From Planctomycetaceae bacterium (GTDB lineage: Bacteria; Planctomycetota; Planctomycetia; Pirellulales; Thermoguttaceae): a stretch of DNA of 18,367 nt. Each line of letters begins with the position of its first letter. Position 1 is the first letter of the stretch. The notes beneath the pieces were generated by a model that saw nothing but the letters and a program-made list of their open reading frames with translations, did not search any database and was not told the origin of the DNA. Both the position numbers and the translations under genes were made by a program. This document shows positions 1 through 7,172 of the stretch, piece after piece. The stretch is from positions 1 to 18,367 of the forward strand of contig JAITKS010000289.1 in NCBI GenBank assembly GCA_031278315.1. Reading direction: 5' to 3'.

Positions 1-60
1 GCCCCGCTGGGGCGGGCTATAATCCGGTTGCCCTTTCAGGGCGATTCTAGTTTTATACGT
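1..60. repeat. Intergenic mini-hairpin repeats
   Basis: Two short palindromes with 3-base loops are visible: gcccc-gct-ggggc at 1-13 and gccct-ttc-agggc at 30-42. The second has the same stem as the copy at 9570-9582 (gccct-gca-agggc) and is likewise followed by 'ga'. This looks like the edge of a dispersed modular repeat that occurs again, more fully, at 9487-9782. The left part is cut by the window edge. No coding potential is seen here. Confidence 0.55.
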
Positions 61-132
61 GAACGGTCACCTTTTTCGTTACAAAAAATAATACCGAATT
101 TTAAAGTACAATGAGTATATTACAAAATTTAT

Positions 133-173
133 CGTTAGAAAAAACGTTGGCGTCTCGGCCGTATTTTTAGATG
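133..173 (+). repeat. Half copy of the 3902-4039 fold-back element
   Basis: The stretch contains gttag, aacg, ggcgtctcggc and a T-rich tail in the same order as one arm of the fold-back element at 3902-4039 (for example aacgcaggcgtctcggc at 3929-3945). The partner arm is absent. It overlaps the last codons and stop of the VWA gene, which ends at 167, so it may have supplied that stop codon. It could also act as a transcript-end structure. Similarity was judged by eye at roughly three quarters of positions. Confidence 0.45.
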
Positions 174-2731
174 TTTTTTTTACGTCTTAAAAATAAGTCA
201 ATAAGAAATAATAGAATTATCACTACAAATAAATATGGACGTAACGAAACTCTTTTACTTATTGGTTTATATCGTTTCAATAAAAGATTCGACGGTTCAG
301 GATTGTAATTGCCGCCTGTTAGCTTTGCAATCCTTTGTAAGATTTCCTCATTTACACCCCCGTTTCGTAACTCGCTTGAATTATCAACCGCAATGATAGT
401 CATACGATCTAAAATTGTTTGTTGCTCTTTCGATTGTAATCTCATTTGTAATTGATAATTTCCCCGCACATTTGCATTAAATTTTGCTTTATAACGCCCG
501 GAAGCAATTTGATCAAACTCGATTTTTCGTTTCAATAAATCCGGCGTAATAATTGTCAAAAATCCGCCCGCACCATTAATGAAATTCTCGTTTGTGTCCG
601 TAATATCAACCGTTACTTCGATTTTTCCGTCAACATATTTACTCTCAATAATAGCATTGTCCGACACTTGACGTTTCATAACAAATCTTATAATCTGCGC
701 CCACAATTTTGCGAAATCATTCCACATAATCCATTCCGCTGCCCATCTATTTTTAACATCCGAAGTAAAAGCTGCCGTCATTCCAATTCCATACCGCCGC
801 CAACTCAACAACGGCTCCCCGCTGCCGGAAGCAAGAATCGTCCTCGATACAGATTTTGATTTCGTTCTTACAAATCCTAAAAGCGGCGGAATCTGTTCTG
901 ACAAAATTCCATTAAGAATCGCATTTTTCGTAACAATAATTGGTACAAACGGTATCTCACTAAGCGGCGATACTCGCGATAACTTCGTCTCACTCGCAAA
1001 AATTTGCGGCACCGAATTTATATCACTCACTTGATAAAATCTGCCATTACACATTTCAGCAAAACGCCTCAATAATTCATCTTCCGAATCACCAATACTA
1101 ATTATCGTAACAGAAATTCCAGACATAATTATTCGTTTCATCAATAAGTCGAAATTATCCATTTCACTCTTGCCGTCTGTCAGTAGAATAACATGTTTCG
1201 TTGACGTATCTAACCAATTTAACTGATTATACGATTCCTGAACCGCTGGATAAATACTCGTTCCCCCGCCCGGCGTAAGACCGTTAATAGCCGTCCGAAT
1301 CGCCGGTACATTTGTTACTTTTTGCGTCGGAATAATCACATGCGGAATCACATCATAAGCAATAATCGAAATATAATCATTCTCCGATAACAACTCCACA
1401 ACTTCCTTTGCCGATTCTTTAGCAATTTTAATTTTGTCTCCATTCATCGAACCAGAACGATCAATAACTAACGAAACCGCAATTGAATTTTTTTCTTTTT
1501 CGTCATCGAAATTGCATCGAACCGGCAGAATATCTTCAATTATTGTTTTATAGTATCCGCCTAACCCGAAAGCATGTTCGCCCCCGATCATTATAAAACC
1601 GCCGCCGAACTCATAAACATAATCACGAATCAAATTCATTTGTTGTAACGAAAATTCCGATACCGAAATATCCGAAATTATAACCGCATCAAATTGTGTA
1701 AATCCGTCAGCAGTTTTAGGTATTCCCTCCGCCGGACGTAACACAATTTTGATCCCCTGTTCCGACATCGCCGAAACAAAATCAGATAAAACTTCAGGTT
1801 CCGAATCGATCATCAATATACGTGCTTGCTCACCTGCAATTGCAATTTTACTCGAAAAATTGTTGTCTTTTACCGTATCAACAACCGGTTCAATTCTAAC
1901 TTTAAACTCTTGTGTTCGATCTTCCGACGCAACTTGATAAAAACGAAATTTATTTTCACCGTCAGAAAGCTGCTCCGATACAGAATGAATTTTAAATTCG
2001 TTACGATAAATCGAAATATCCGTTTTTGCCGATCGATTACTATAAATTGTTAGATCAATATTAAACGGCTCACCCGCTTTTAACTCAAGCGGAACATTAA
2101 ACTCCGATATTAAAACTTCAGGCAAATTTGATTTCGGAATAGGAACCGTTGAAATAGGAATTTCACAATACGCTGCAATCTCTGCCGCATTACCTGCTGT
2201 TTCGTTACCGTCAGAAATAAGTACAATCTCCGTACTGTAAATATTGGGCAACTTTAACGATTCAGCTAATTTTACCGCTGCCGCAATATTTGTCTCATCA
2301 ATCCAACCGGATTCGTTTTTTGTTTCAGCTCGATTACGAATAGAAAAACGGCTAGATTTTCGTTGCGCAAATTCAAATAATTGCGGATGACGAGCAAAAG
2401 AAATCAATGAATACGTAAATTTTTTATTCGTGTTAAAAGAATCACGCAAAAATTTTTGTACGAATTTATGCGATTCGGCATCAATACTTCGGCTCTCGTC
2501 AACAAGAAAAATTACGTGCCGCTCTTCGGCTAAAAATTTAATCGATAATCCTGCTAAAACCAACGTAAACAAAAAAATGATAATTATACGGATAACAGAA
2601 ATAATTTTTTTACTAACAATCATTTTGCCGATTCGATTATGTCTGTACAAATAAAACCGATTGCCCCAAAAGAGTAATCCAACAATTAAAAAAACAAATA
2701 AAAAAATTGGATCAGTCAGTTCAAGATACAT
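167..2731 (-). CDS. VWA/glutamine amidotransferase-like membrane protein
   Basis: An 854-residue membrane protein with two von Willebrand factor A domains. Residues 8-22 and 43-63 are hydrophobic helices, and another lies near 833-848 before a basic tail (RRKK). The first VWA domain starts at about 72 with MIDAS residues D78-x-S80-x-S82, T148 and D174 (SDG). Residues 305-405 resemble the class I glutamine amidotransferase-like fold found in this family, with GGGFIMIGGEHAFGLGGY, but no catalytic Cys nucleophile is evident. The second VWA domain has a complete MIDAS: D424-x-S426-x-S428, T491 and D519. This architecture recalls BatA/BatB-like proteins of Planctomycetota and Bacteroidota, whose role is poorly defined; metal-dependent protein binding at the membrane is the likely activity. 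The ATG at 2731 has no clear Shine-Dalgarno. It lies 69 bp downstream of argC and may be co-transcribed. The stop overlaps a repeat at 133-173. Confidence 0.85.
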   Translation of the reverse strand: MYLELTDPIFLFVFLIVGLLFWGNRFYLYRHNRIGKMIVSKKIISVIRIIIIFLFTLVLAGLSIKFLAEERHVIFLVDESRSIDAESHKFVQKFLRDSFNTNKKFTYSLISFARHPQLFEFAQRKSSRFSIRNRAETKNESGWIDETNIAAAVKLAESLKLPNIYSTEIVLISDGNETAGNAAEIAAYCEIPISTVPIPKSNLPEVLISEFNVPLELKAGEPFNIDLTIYSNRSAKTDISIYRNEFKIHSVSEQLSDGENKFRFYQVASEDRTQEFKVRIEPVVDTVKDNNFSSKIAIAGEQARILMIDSEPEVLSDFVSAMSEQGIKIVLRPAEGIPKTADGFTQFDAVIISDISVSEFSLQQMNLIRDYVYEFGGGFIMIGGEHAFGLGGYYKTIIEDILPVRCNFDDEKEKNSIAVSLVIDRSGSMNGDKIKIAKESAKEVVELLSENDYISIIAYDVIPHVIIPTQKVTNVPAIRTAINGLTPGGGTSIYPAVQESYNQLNWLDTSTKHVILLTDGKSEMDNFDLLMKRIIMSGISVTIISIGDSEDELLRRFAEMCNGRFYQVSDINSVPQIFASETKLSRVSPLSEIPFVPIIVTKNAILNGILSEQIPPLLGFVRTKSKSVSRTILASGSGEPLLSWRRYGIGMTAAFTSDVKNRWAAEWIMWNDFAKLWAQIIRFVMKRQVSDNAIIESKYVDGKIEVTVDITDTNENFINGAGGFLTIITPDLLKRKIEFDQIASGRYKAKFNANVRGNYQLQMRLQSKEQQTILDRMTIIAVDNSSELRNGGVNEEILQRIAKLTGGNYNPEPSNLLLKRYKPISKRVSLRPYLFVVIILLFLIDLFLRRKKNI

Positions 2732-2800
2732 AAATTATTGTGTTAATTTTATGTCAAATCAGACAAAATAAAATTTGAATTTATCTAATAAATTTCGGTG

Positions 2801-3817
2801 TCATACGAGAGCAGTTTTTTCCGGATAATCGAATATTACGTTAAAGTTTTGCACCGCTGCACCGGATGCGCCTTTTATCAAGTTGTCGATTACCGAAATT
2901 GTAATAACACGATTTCCAACAACTTCCGCCGTAATGTGAACATAATTTGTACCGGCAACATCTTTAGTTGCAGGAAGATGATCAACGATTTTTATAAACG
3001 GTTCTTTGCAATAAAATATTTTTAATACGTCAATTACATTTGATTTTGTCAAGTTATTAATTTTTGGGATTGAATATGTAGTTGTCAAAATACCTCTGTT
3101 CATTGGAGTCAAGTGCGGAGTGAAAATTACAGTTGTTTGTTTGCCGCTGCTGATTGAAATTATTTGTTCTATTTCGGGTGAGTGCCGATGCGTTCCGACA
3201 CTGTATGCCGATATACTTTCATTACATTCGCAATAGAGAGAATCTAATTTTGCAGCTCTGCCTCTGCCTGAAACGCCGCTTTTTGAATCAATAATAATAT
3301 TATCCGGCTCGATTATATTCGATTTAACAAGAGGCGATAACGGTAAAATTGCCGAAGTCGGATAGCAGCCGGGGTTCGCAACTAAGTTAGCGTCAACTAT
3401 TTGTTGACGGAACAGTTCAGGTAATCCGTAAACGACATTACCAAGCCGGTCTGGATCCGGATGCGGTTCTGAATACCAGAGTTGAAATTTTTCGGGCGAA
3501 TCGAGCCGATAATCTGCGCTTAAGTCGATTACTTTCGTTCCGCAAGCTAACAATTCAGGTACAATTTTCGCTGACGCTGTATGAGGTAAACAACTAAATA
3601 CACAATTGCTGCGGGCTGCTATTTCTTTAGGTGAAAGATGCTCTAAAGAAAGATCAAGCAAACCAGAAAGCGATGGATGTACTTGACTGATCGGGCGTTT
3701 ATCTTCACGGCTGGTAACAGCAACGATTTCAGCGTTAGGATGACGAAACAATATTTTAATAAGTTCGAGTGCGGTATATCCGGCAGCTCCAAGTATAGTT
3801 ATTCGAGTTTTTGACAT
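2801..3817 (-). CDS. argC: N-acetyl-gamma-glutamyl-phosphate reductase
   Basis: The enzyme catalyses the NADPH-dependent reduction of N-acetylglutamyl 5-phosphate to the semialdehyde, the third step of arginine synthesis, in the cytosol. The start chosen here gives 338 residues. An in-frame ATG at 3844 would add nine (MNELLKNFF), but family members usually begin a few residues before the GxxGYT dinucleotide-binding loop, here GAAGYT just after MSKTRITIL. Neither start has a good Shine-Dalgarno. Other signatures are the catalytic Cys in VANPGCYPT (residue 151 from the chosen start), the conserved SGVSGRGR segment, and HRHSPEIEQ, which carries the active-site His. The length is normal for the short bacterial type. 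No other arg genes lie in the window, so arginine synthesis is not clustered here. It is the upstream member of a possible two-gene unit with the VWA gene. Confidence 0.95.
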   Translation of the reverse strand: MSKTRITILGAAGYTALELIKILFRHPNAEIVAVTSREDKRPISQVHPSLSGLLDLSLEHLSPKEIAARSNCVFSCLPHTASAKIVPELLACGTKVIDLSADYRLDSPEKFQLWYSEPHPDPDRLGNVVYGLPELFRQQIVDANLVANPGCYPTSAILPLSPLVKSNIIEPDNIIIDSKSGVSGRGRAAKLDSLYCECNESISAYSVGTHRHSPEIEQIISISSGKQTTVIFTPHLTPMNRGILTTTYSIPKINNLTKSNVIDVLKIFYCKEPFIKIVDHLPATKDVAGTNYVHITAEVVGNRVITISVIDNLIKGASGAAVQNFNVIFDYPEKTALV

Positions 3818-3901
3818 AAAGAAATTTTTCAGTAATTCATTCACACAAATTGTATTTTGTCCGTCGATATGAATGAGAAATTTAGCGTTTTGTTATTTAT
3901 G

Positions 3902-4039
3902 GAATTTCTAAAAACTAATATTAGGAGGAACGCAGGCGTCTCGGCAGCATCGGTTTTGTACACAAAACGCCTAAAGATGCAGTCGAGACGGCCGCGTTCC
4001 TTCTAACAATAATTTTTTACATTAGTTTTTTAGAAATTC
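3902..4039. repeat. 138-bp fold-back (MITE-like) element
   Basis: An imperfect palindrome occupies the whole stretch. The outer arms are gaatttctaaaaactaat (3902-3919) and attagttttttagaaattc (4021-4039), matching except for one extra T. The inner arms contain aggaacgcaggcgtctcggc on the left and gccgcgttccttct on the right, and the centre is ttttgt/acaaaa around 3954-3967 with almost no loop. It lies in the divergent gap between argC and the 4477 gene. It has no coding capacity, so it would need an outside transposase if mobile. A half copy occurs at 133-173. Confidence 0.75.
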
Positions 4040-4145
4040 ACTTTATTATTAATTGGCAATTCAAATTAATTTGTAATTATCAATAATCAGCGAAAATCAA
4101 CGAAGCGGCAACATGAATTGTTTTATCGTAACAAAAAATTATACT

Positions 4146-4173
4146 TTGACAACCTACTCCCGAAGATTAATAT
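4146..4173 (+). promoter_or_regulatory. Possible sigma-70-like promoter
   Basis: TTGACA is a perfect -35 match, followed after 16 bp by TAATAT, a 4/6 match to the -10 consensus. It points toward the 4477 gene but is about 300 bp away. In AT-rich DNA such pairs arise by chance, and planctomycete promoters are poorly defined, so this is a weak call. Confidence 0.2.
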
Positions 4174-4385
4174 ATTCAATGTACCGCTAATAATTGGTAT
4201 CGTATTATTTATTTTTTTTTAAGAGTCTAAAACAAATTAAATAACGGAATATTAAAAAAAAATTTTGTAACATTTTTTAGATATCAAGCGTCATAATATT
4301 GTTAGTCAGTTTGATCGTGTTGCGTTGACCGATTCAATATAACTTAACTAAACGCACTTTGTAATTAGCCGATCTTAAACAATAA

Positions 4386-4414
4386 TGCCGCAATTTTTCA
4401 ATAATTGTACGGCA
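4386..4414 (+). promoter_or_regulatory. Stem-loop in the presumed 5' leader
   Basis: tgccg-caatt pairs with aattg-(ta)-cggca around the loop tttcaat: two 5-bp stems separated by a 2-base bulge. It lies about 60 bases before the start codon at 4477, so it would be in the leader of the secreted protein/sigma factor transcript. No riboswitch class is recognised. Confidence 0.3.
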
Positions 4415-4466
4415 AAAATAGACTAATTTTTAAGTGCGGAAATTTCAAAACTTAACTCAACAATTT

Positions 4467-4471
4467 AGGAG
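4467..4471 (+). promoter_or_regulatory. Shine-Dalgarno of the 4477 gene
   Basis: AGGAG ends five bases before the ATG at 4477. It is one of the few clear ribosome binding sites in the window and fixes the start of this gene, in agreement with the signal peptide that begins there. Confidence 0.7.
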
Positions 4472-4476
4472 TTACT

Positions 4477-5640
4477 ATGACAAAACGATTACTCGTTTCC
4501 TGTTGGACAATATTAGCCGCGTTGACTTTTTATTGTGTCCATGTTTCACACGTTTCCGGTGAGAATCCCGTAATTATTTCTTACCAGGATAATTTCAAAA
4601 TATTTGCTTCTTCCGATTTTGCTAAACGATTACTCAAACTTCCTGAATGGAATTCTTACGTCGAAACATTCACGAAAGCTTGCGATAAAAAAATCGAACA
4701 AGAATTATCGGCAGACAAACTTAATCAAATATTACCTTCCGAAGTCGTGAAAGACTTACGGCAATTTCTTGAATCCGAAATCTCTACTAGACACATTGCC
4801 GAAGCCGCTTTTCAACATCTCGAAATGATAATTTTTGAACTCCAAGCCGACTTCGACCGTAAAGAAATCGACGAAAATCTACAAGATATAACAGACATCT
4901 TAAAAGGCCGTAAAAAAGATTTAGAAATCGATTTCGACGGCGTACTAGCTTTTATCGTTGATATAAATCCTCGTTCTGCTCTTTCGTTTTTGAAATATTT
5001 TAGGAAAGATACAGATTATAAATTTATCCAAAACGAACCGAATGGTGATTTCATTCTCAAATTTGATTTCGACTTTAACGGCCGCGATATCGAATTTTGC
5101 TGCGCCGGAATAAAACTCGCTGCGGATCGTTACGCCTTTATTTTCGCCGACGATGACCAAATTAAACAATATTGTAAAGCATTCAAAACAGGCCGATATG
5201 CAAAGTTGAAATCGACAAAACAGAAAAAAGAATTAATCTTAAAGGAAACTTGTTTTCTTTTTCTTGAACGTCAGCTGAAAAACGCTAATGTCGATTCGGC
5301 AGAAAAAGGAACTGAATTTTTAAGTAAAATTAAACAAGTCAAACTAGAATTTCACGAAGATAAAAGTATCCCGCAAGTTGAAATAAACGCAACGATGCAT
5401 ACAACCGAAGACAGTACAGCAGTTCGTGATATGTTAAATGTTTTGATAACTGTTGCTCAATTACAAACGTCAGAAAATTCGACTGAACGCAACTTGTTAA
5501 AAGCGGTTAAAGTTGATACAAACGGCGTCAATGTTTTTGTCAAGATAAATTTGGATAATCCGGATTTATGGAAAATTATCGCCAAAGGTCTCAAACAGGC
5601 AACAAATAAAATTAAAGAACGCAATGAATCAATTAACTGA
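4477..5640 (+). CDS. Secreted protein of unknown function, ECF-coupled
   Basis: A 387-residue protein that I do not recognise. Residues 1-29 form a Sec signal peptide (KR, then a hydrophobic stretch LLVSCWTILAALTFYCV, cleavage probably near HVSG/EN). There is no lipobox and no later transmembrane segment, so the mature protein should be periplasmic or exported. The mature part is charged and mixed alpha/beta. The last 110 residues carry a strand-rich pattern (VKLEFHEDKSIPQVEINATM, then VDTNGVNVFVKINLDNPD) of the kind seen in uncharacterised planctomycete secreted proteins; that resemblance is an impression only. No catalytic motif is seen. Its 3' end overlaps the ECF sigma factor start by 17 nt, so the two are probably translationally coupled. 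A role in sensing or setting the signal for that sigma factor is possible but inferred from context alone. Confidence 0.75.
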   Translation: MTKRLLVSCWTILAALTFYCVHVSHVSGENPVIISYQDNFKIFASSDFAKRLLKLPEWNSYVETFTKACDKKIEQELSADKLNQILPSEVVKDLRQFLESEISTRHIAEAAFQHLEMIIFELQADFDRKEIDENLQDITDILKGRKKDLEIDFDGVLAFIVDINPRSALSFLKYFRKDTDYKFIQNEPNGDFILKFDFDFNGRDIEFCCAGIKLAADRYAFIFADDDQIKQYCKAFKTGRYAKLKSTKQKKELILKETCFLFLERQLKNANVDSAEKGTEFLSKIKQVKLEFHEDKSIPQVEINATMHTTEDSTAVRDMLNVLITVAQLQTSENSTERNLLKAVKVDTNGVNVFVKINLDNPDLWKIIAKGLKQATNKIKERNESIN

Positions 5641-6199
5641 AATACTGACAACGGCAGATTTCAAAACTCTTGCCGATTCTGAACTAGTTGAATTAGTTAA
5701 ATCAGGTGAAACAAAAGCGTTTGATGAAATTGATAATCGTTATAGATCAATACTTAATCGTTTTTTATTACGATTTACAATTAGTTCGGAATCGGCGGAA
5801 GAGTTGACACAACGAACTTTGATACGTGCATTCGAAATGATAAAACAACTTAAATCAGGTGATAAAATCGCCGGTTGGTTACATCGAATTGCATTTCGAT
5901 TGACCGTTGCCGAAAACCGATGCAAAAAAAATGTGTCGTTGGAAGATTCAGATGAGCCGCTAATTTATCAGCTAAATCAAATCGATCTCGATGACGAAAA
6001 ACAAAATATTTGGCGTTACGTTAAAGAAACACTCTCTCCCGAAGAATACACAATTCTGCTATTCCGTTACAGAGATAATATGACATTAACAAATATCGCA
6101 AAAAAAACAGGAAAAAAAAATTGCTCCGTGCGAGTTCAACTACATCGAATTAGAAAAAAATTACAAGAGGGAATTTCTAAAAACTTATTTTTATTTTAA
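5624..6199 (+). CDS. ECF-type RNA polymerase sigma factor
   Basis: A 191-residue sigma-70 family protein of ECF size. Region 2 spans about 20-100, with DSELVELVKSGETKAFDEI, the AEELTQRTLIRAFEMI core-binding helix and AGWLHRIAFRLTVAENR for -10 recognition. Region 4 spans about 125-182, with LSPEEYTILLFRYRDNMTL and the helix-turn-helix TNIAKKTGKKNCSVRVQLHRIRKKL. Regions 1 and 3 are absent. The ATG at 5624 lies inside the preceding secreted-protein gene (17-nt overlap) and lacks a strong Shine-Dalgarno, which suggests translational coupling. The protein would direct RNA polymerase to a small regulon, often including its own operon. The next gene codes for a membrane protein that may control it. 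Its last codons contain a 17/18 match to the outer arm of the 3902 fold-back element. Confidence 0.88.
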   Translation: MNQLTEILTTADFKTLADSELVELVKSGETKAFDEIDNRYRSILNRFLLRFTISSESAEELTQRTLIRAFEMIKQLKSGDKIAGWLHRIAFRLTVAENRCKKNVSLEDSDEPLIYQLNQIDLDDEKQNIWRYVKETLSPEEYTILLFRYRDNMTLTNIAKKTGKKNCSVRVQLHRIRKKLQEGISKNLFLF

Positions 6200-6369
6200 T
6201 TCTCAAATGATACAAAAACATAAAAACTGCTTTACAACAAGTCAACAACTCAAATCGAAAATTCAATTAAAAATAATAACTTAAAATACCCGTTTCATGC
6301 AAACCTTGATTTCAGACTCACAAATCACAAATCACAAATCACAAATCAAAAATTAGAAATTAGAAATTC
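6171..6369. repeat. Possible degenerate fold-back element over the ECF stop
   Basis: gaatttctaaaaacttat (6171-6188) differs at one base from the left end of the 3902 element, and attagaaattagaaattc (6352-6369) resembles its right end. The two ends match each other at about 14 of 18 positions when inverted. The inner part does not resemble the 3902 element. In AT-rich DNA this may be chance, so it is a weak call. Confidence 0.25.
6318..6368. repeat. Period-7 tandem repeats
   Basis: Four exact copies of TCACAAA (6318-6345) are followed by TCA and then two and a half copies of ATTAGAA (6352-6368). They lie between the sigma factor and the gene at 6418, about 50-100 bases before its start. Other period-7 runs with different unit sequences occur at 9591-9625, 11687-11714 and 16047-16080. 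Heptamer repeats of this type are known from cyanobacteria, where their role is unclear. Confidence 0.8.
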
Positions 6370-6417
6370 TAGCGGCAAGATATAATCAAAATTATTAATT
6401 ATTAGTACGAGTTATAT

Positions 6418-7095
6418 ATGAAAATTTTAGATAGATATTTTATGAATCGCATTGACTGTAAACTCGACGAATCTCAACCTTTGGATCCGTTGACAGCATG
6501 GTACGTGAATCGGAATCCGCATCTGTACGAGTATTATACGGCGATGCTAAAACTCGAAATTGAATTACGCTTTTCTGATAATAATTTTTCAGAATACAAA
6601 GAAGCTGCCGATTCGGATTATCAATTTGAACATCAATCGAATCAACAAAATTATAATCCGGCTTGTTGTGAAAATAGACGGCAATTACGAAAAAATTATT
6701 ATCAAAATTATTTGCCGAATAACCGATTTTTAGTTAGAGCAGTGACAATTATTTTTGTTATATTTGTAACGTTCAGTTTTACATTTTTTTTGTATTTACA
6801 ATTTTTTTCAAAGTCTAATTTATTTTATGTAATAGAACCGAACAAGCCGCCGGAACAAAATAAAAAAATCGATCTCGCAGATTTCTTTGATCTCGACGAA
6901 TTATTATCAACGGCATCAAACCCAATAACAGATATTCTGCCAATACAAAATAATTCGATAGAAAATTCCATATTAGAATTTATGATAGAACCAATCGTAA
7001 ATTTCACAGACCATCCGCTAAAAACAACAACATCATTCCTAGAAACTGCCGGAATTATTCACTCATCAACACAAAAACAAACAAATAAACTCTAA
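6418..7095 (+). CDS. One-pass membrane protein, candidate anti-sigma factor
   Basis: A 225-residue protein with one transmembrane segment at about 105-128 (VRAVTIIFVIFVTFSFTFFLYLQFF). The first 100 residues should be cytosolic because RR, RK and NNR lie just before the helix. They include a DPLTAWYVNRNPHLYEYY stretch, a short tract of the kind that follows ECF sigma genes in planctomycetes, in my recollection. The 95-residue tail is Asn/Ile-rich with no recognised fold. No HxxxCxxC zinc anti-sigma motif is present; the only nearby Cys pair is CC at 83-84. It follows the ECF gene in the same direction after 218 bp of repeat-bearing DNA, so co-transcription is uncertain. An anti-sigma role fits position and topology but is inference. 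The start ATG at 6418 has no obvious Shine-Dalgarno. Confidence 0.7.
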   Translation: MKILDRYFMNRIDCKLDESQPLDPLTAWYVNRNPHLYEYYTAMLKLEIELRFSDNNFSEYKEAADSDYQFEHQSNQQNYNPACCENRRQLRKNYYQNYLPNNRFLVRAVTIIFVIFVTFSFTFFLYLQFFSKSNLFYVIEPNKPPEQNKKIDLADFFDLDELLSTASNPITDILPIQNNSIENSILEFMIEPIVNFTDHPLKTTTSFLETAGIIHSSTQKQTNKL

Positions 7096-7103
7096 AGTAA
7101 TAA

Positions 7104-7172
7104 ATCAGGTATCAACTTTACGGTTTAACAGAAAATGAAATTGCGATAGTAGAAAACACGGAAACCAAATGA
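7104..7172 (+). pseudogene. Tail remnant of a deleted type IIG-like gene
   Basis: In the frame starting at 7110 the DNA reads YQLYGLTENEIAIVENTETK and then TGA at 7170-7172. An in-frame stop (taa, 7101-7103) lies just upstream, so only this tail survives. The first half matches the C-terminus of the methyltransferase ending at 9424 (YQLYGLTENEIKIVES): 31 of 32 bases are identical between 7110-7141 and 9362-9393. This C-terminal motif is characteristic of Eco57I/TaqI-like restriction-modification proteins. The TGA overlaps the ATG of the following gene (ATGA), as in a coupled gene pair. The remnant is therefore probably the end of a former upstream neighbour of the same family. Confidence 0.75.

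Larger units (their letters stand above)
4040..4476. other. AT-rich upstream region of the 4477 cluster
   Basis: No gene is seen in this stretch. It holds a 12-bp perfect palindrome (CAAATTAATTTG) at 4062-4073, a weak sigma-70-like pair (TTGACA at 4146-4151, TAATAT at 4168-4173, 16-bp spacer) and a stem-loop at 4386-4414. Together with the preceding 84 bp and the fold-back element it separates argC from the divergent secreted-protein gene. The promoter of the sigma-factor cluster should lie here. Confidence 0.4.

Noticed and set aside
4477..4566. Lipoprotein signal in the secreted protein
   Set aside because: The residues before Cys (TFYC) do not fit a lipobox, and a normal signal peptidase I site near HVSG/EN explains the N-terminus.
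6318..6368. Possible CRISPR array
   Set aside because: The repeats are 7 bases long and contiguous, with no spacers and no cas genes nearby.
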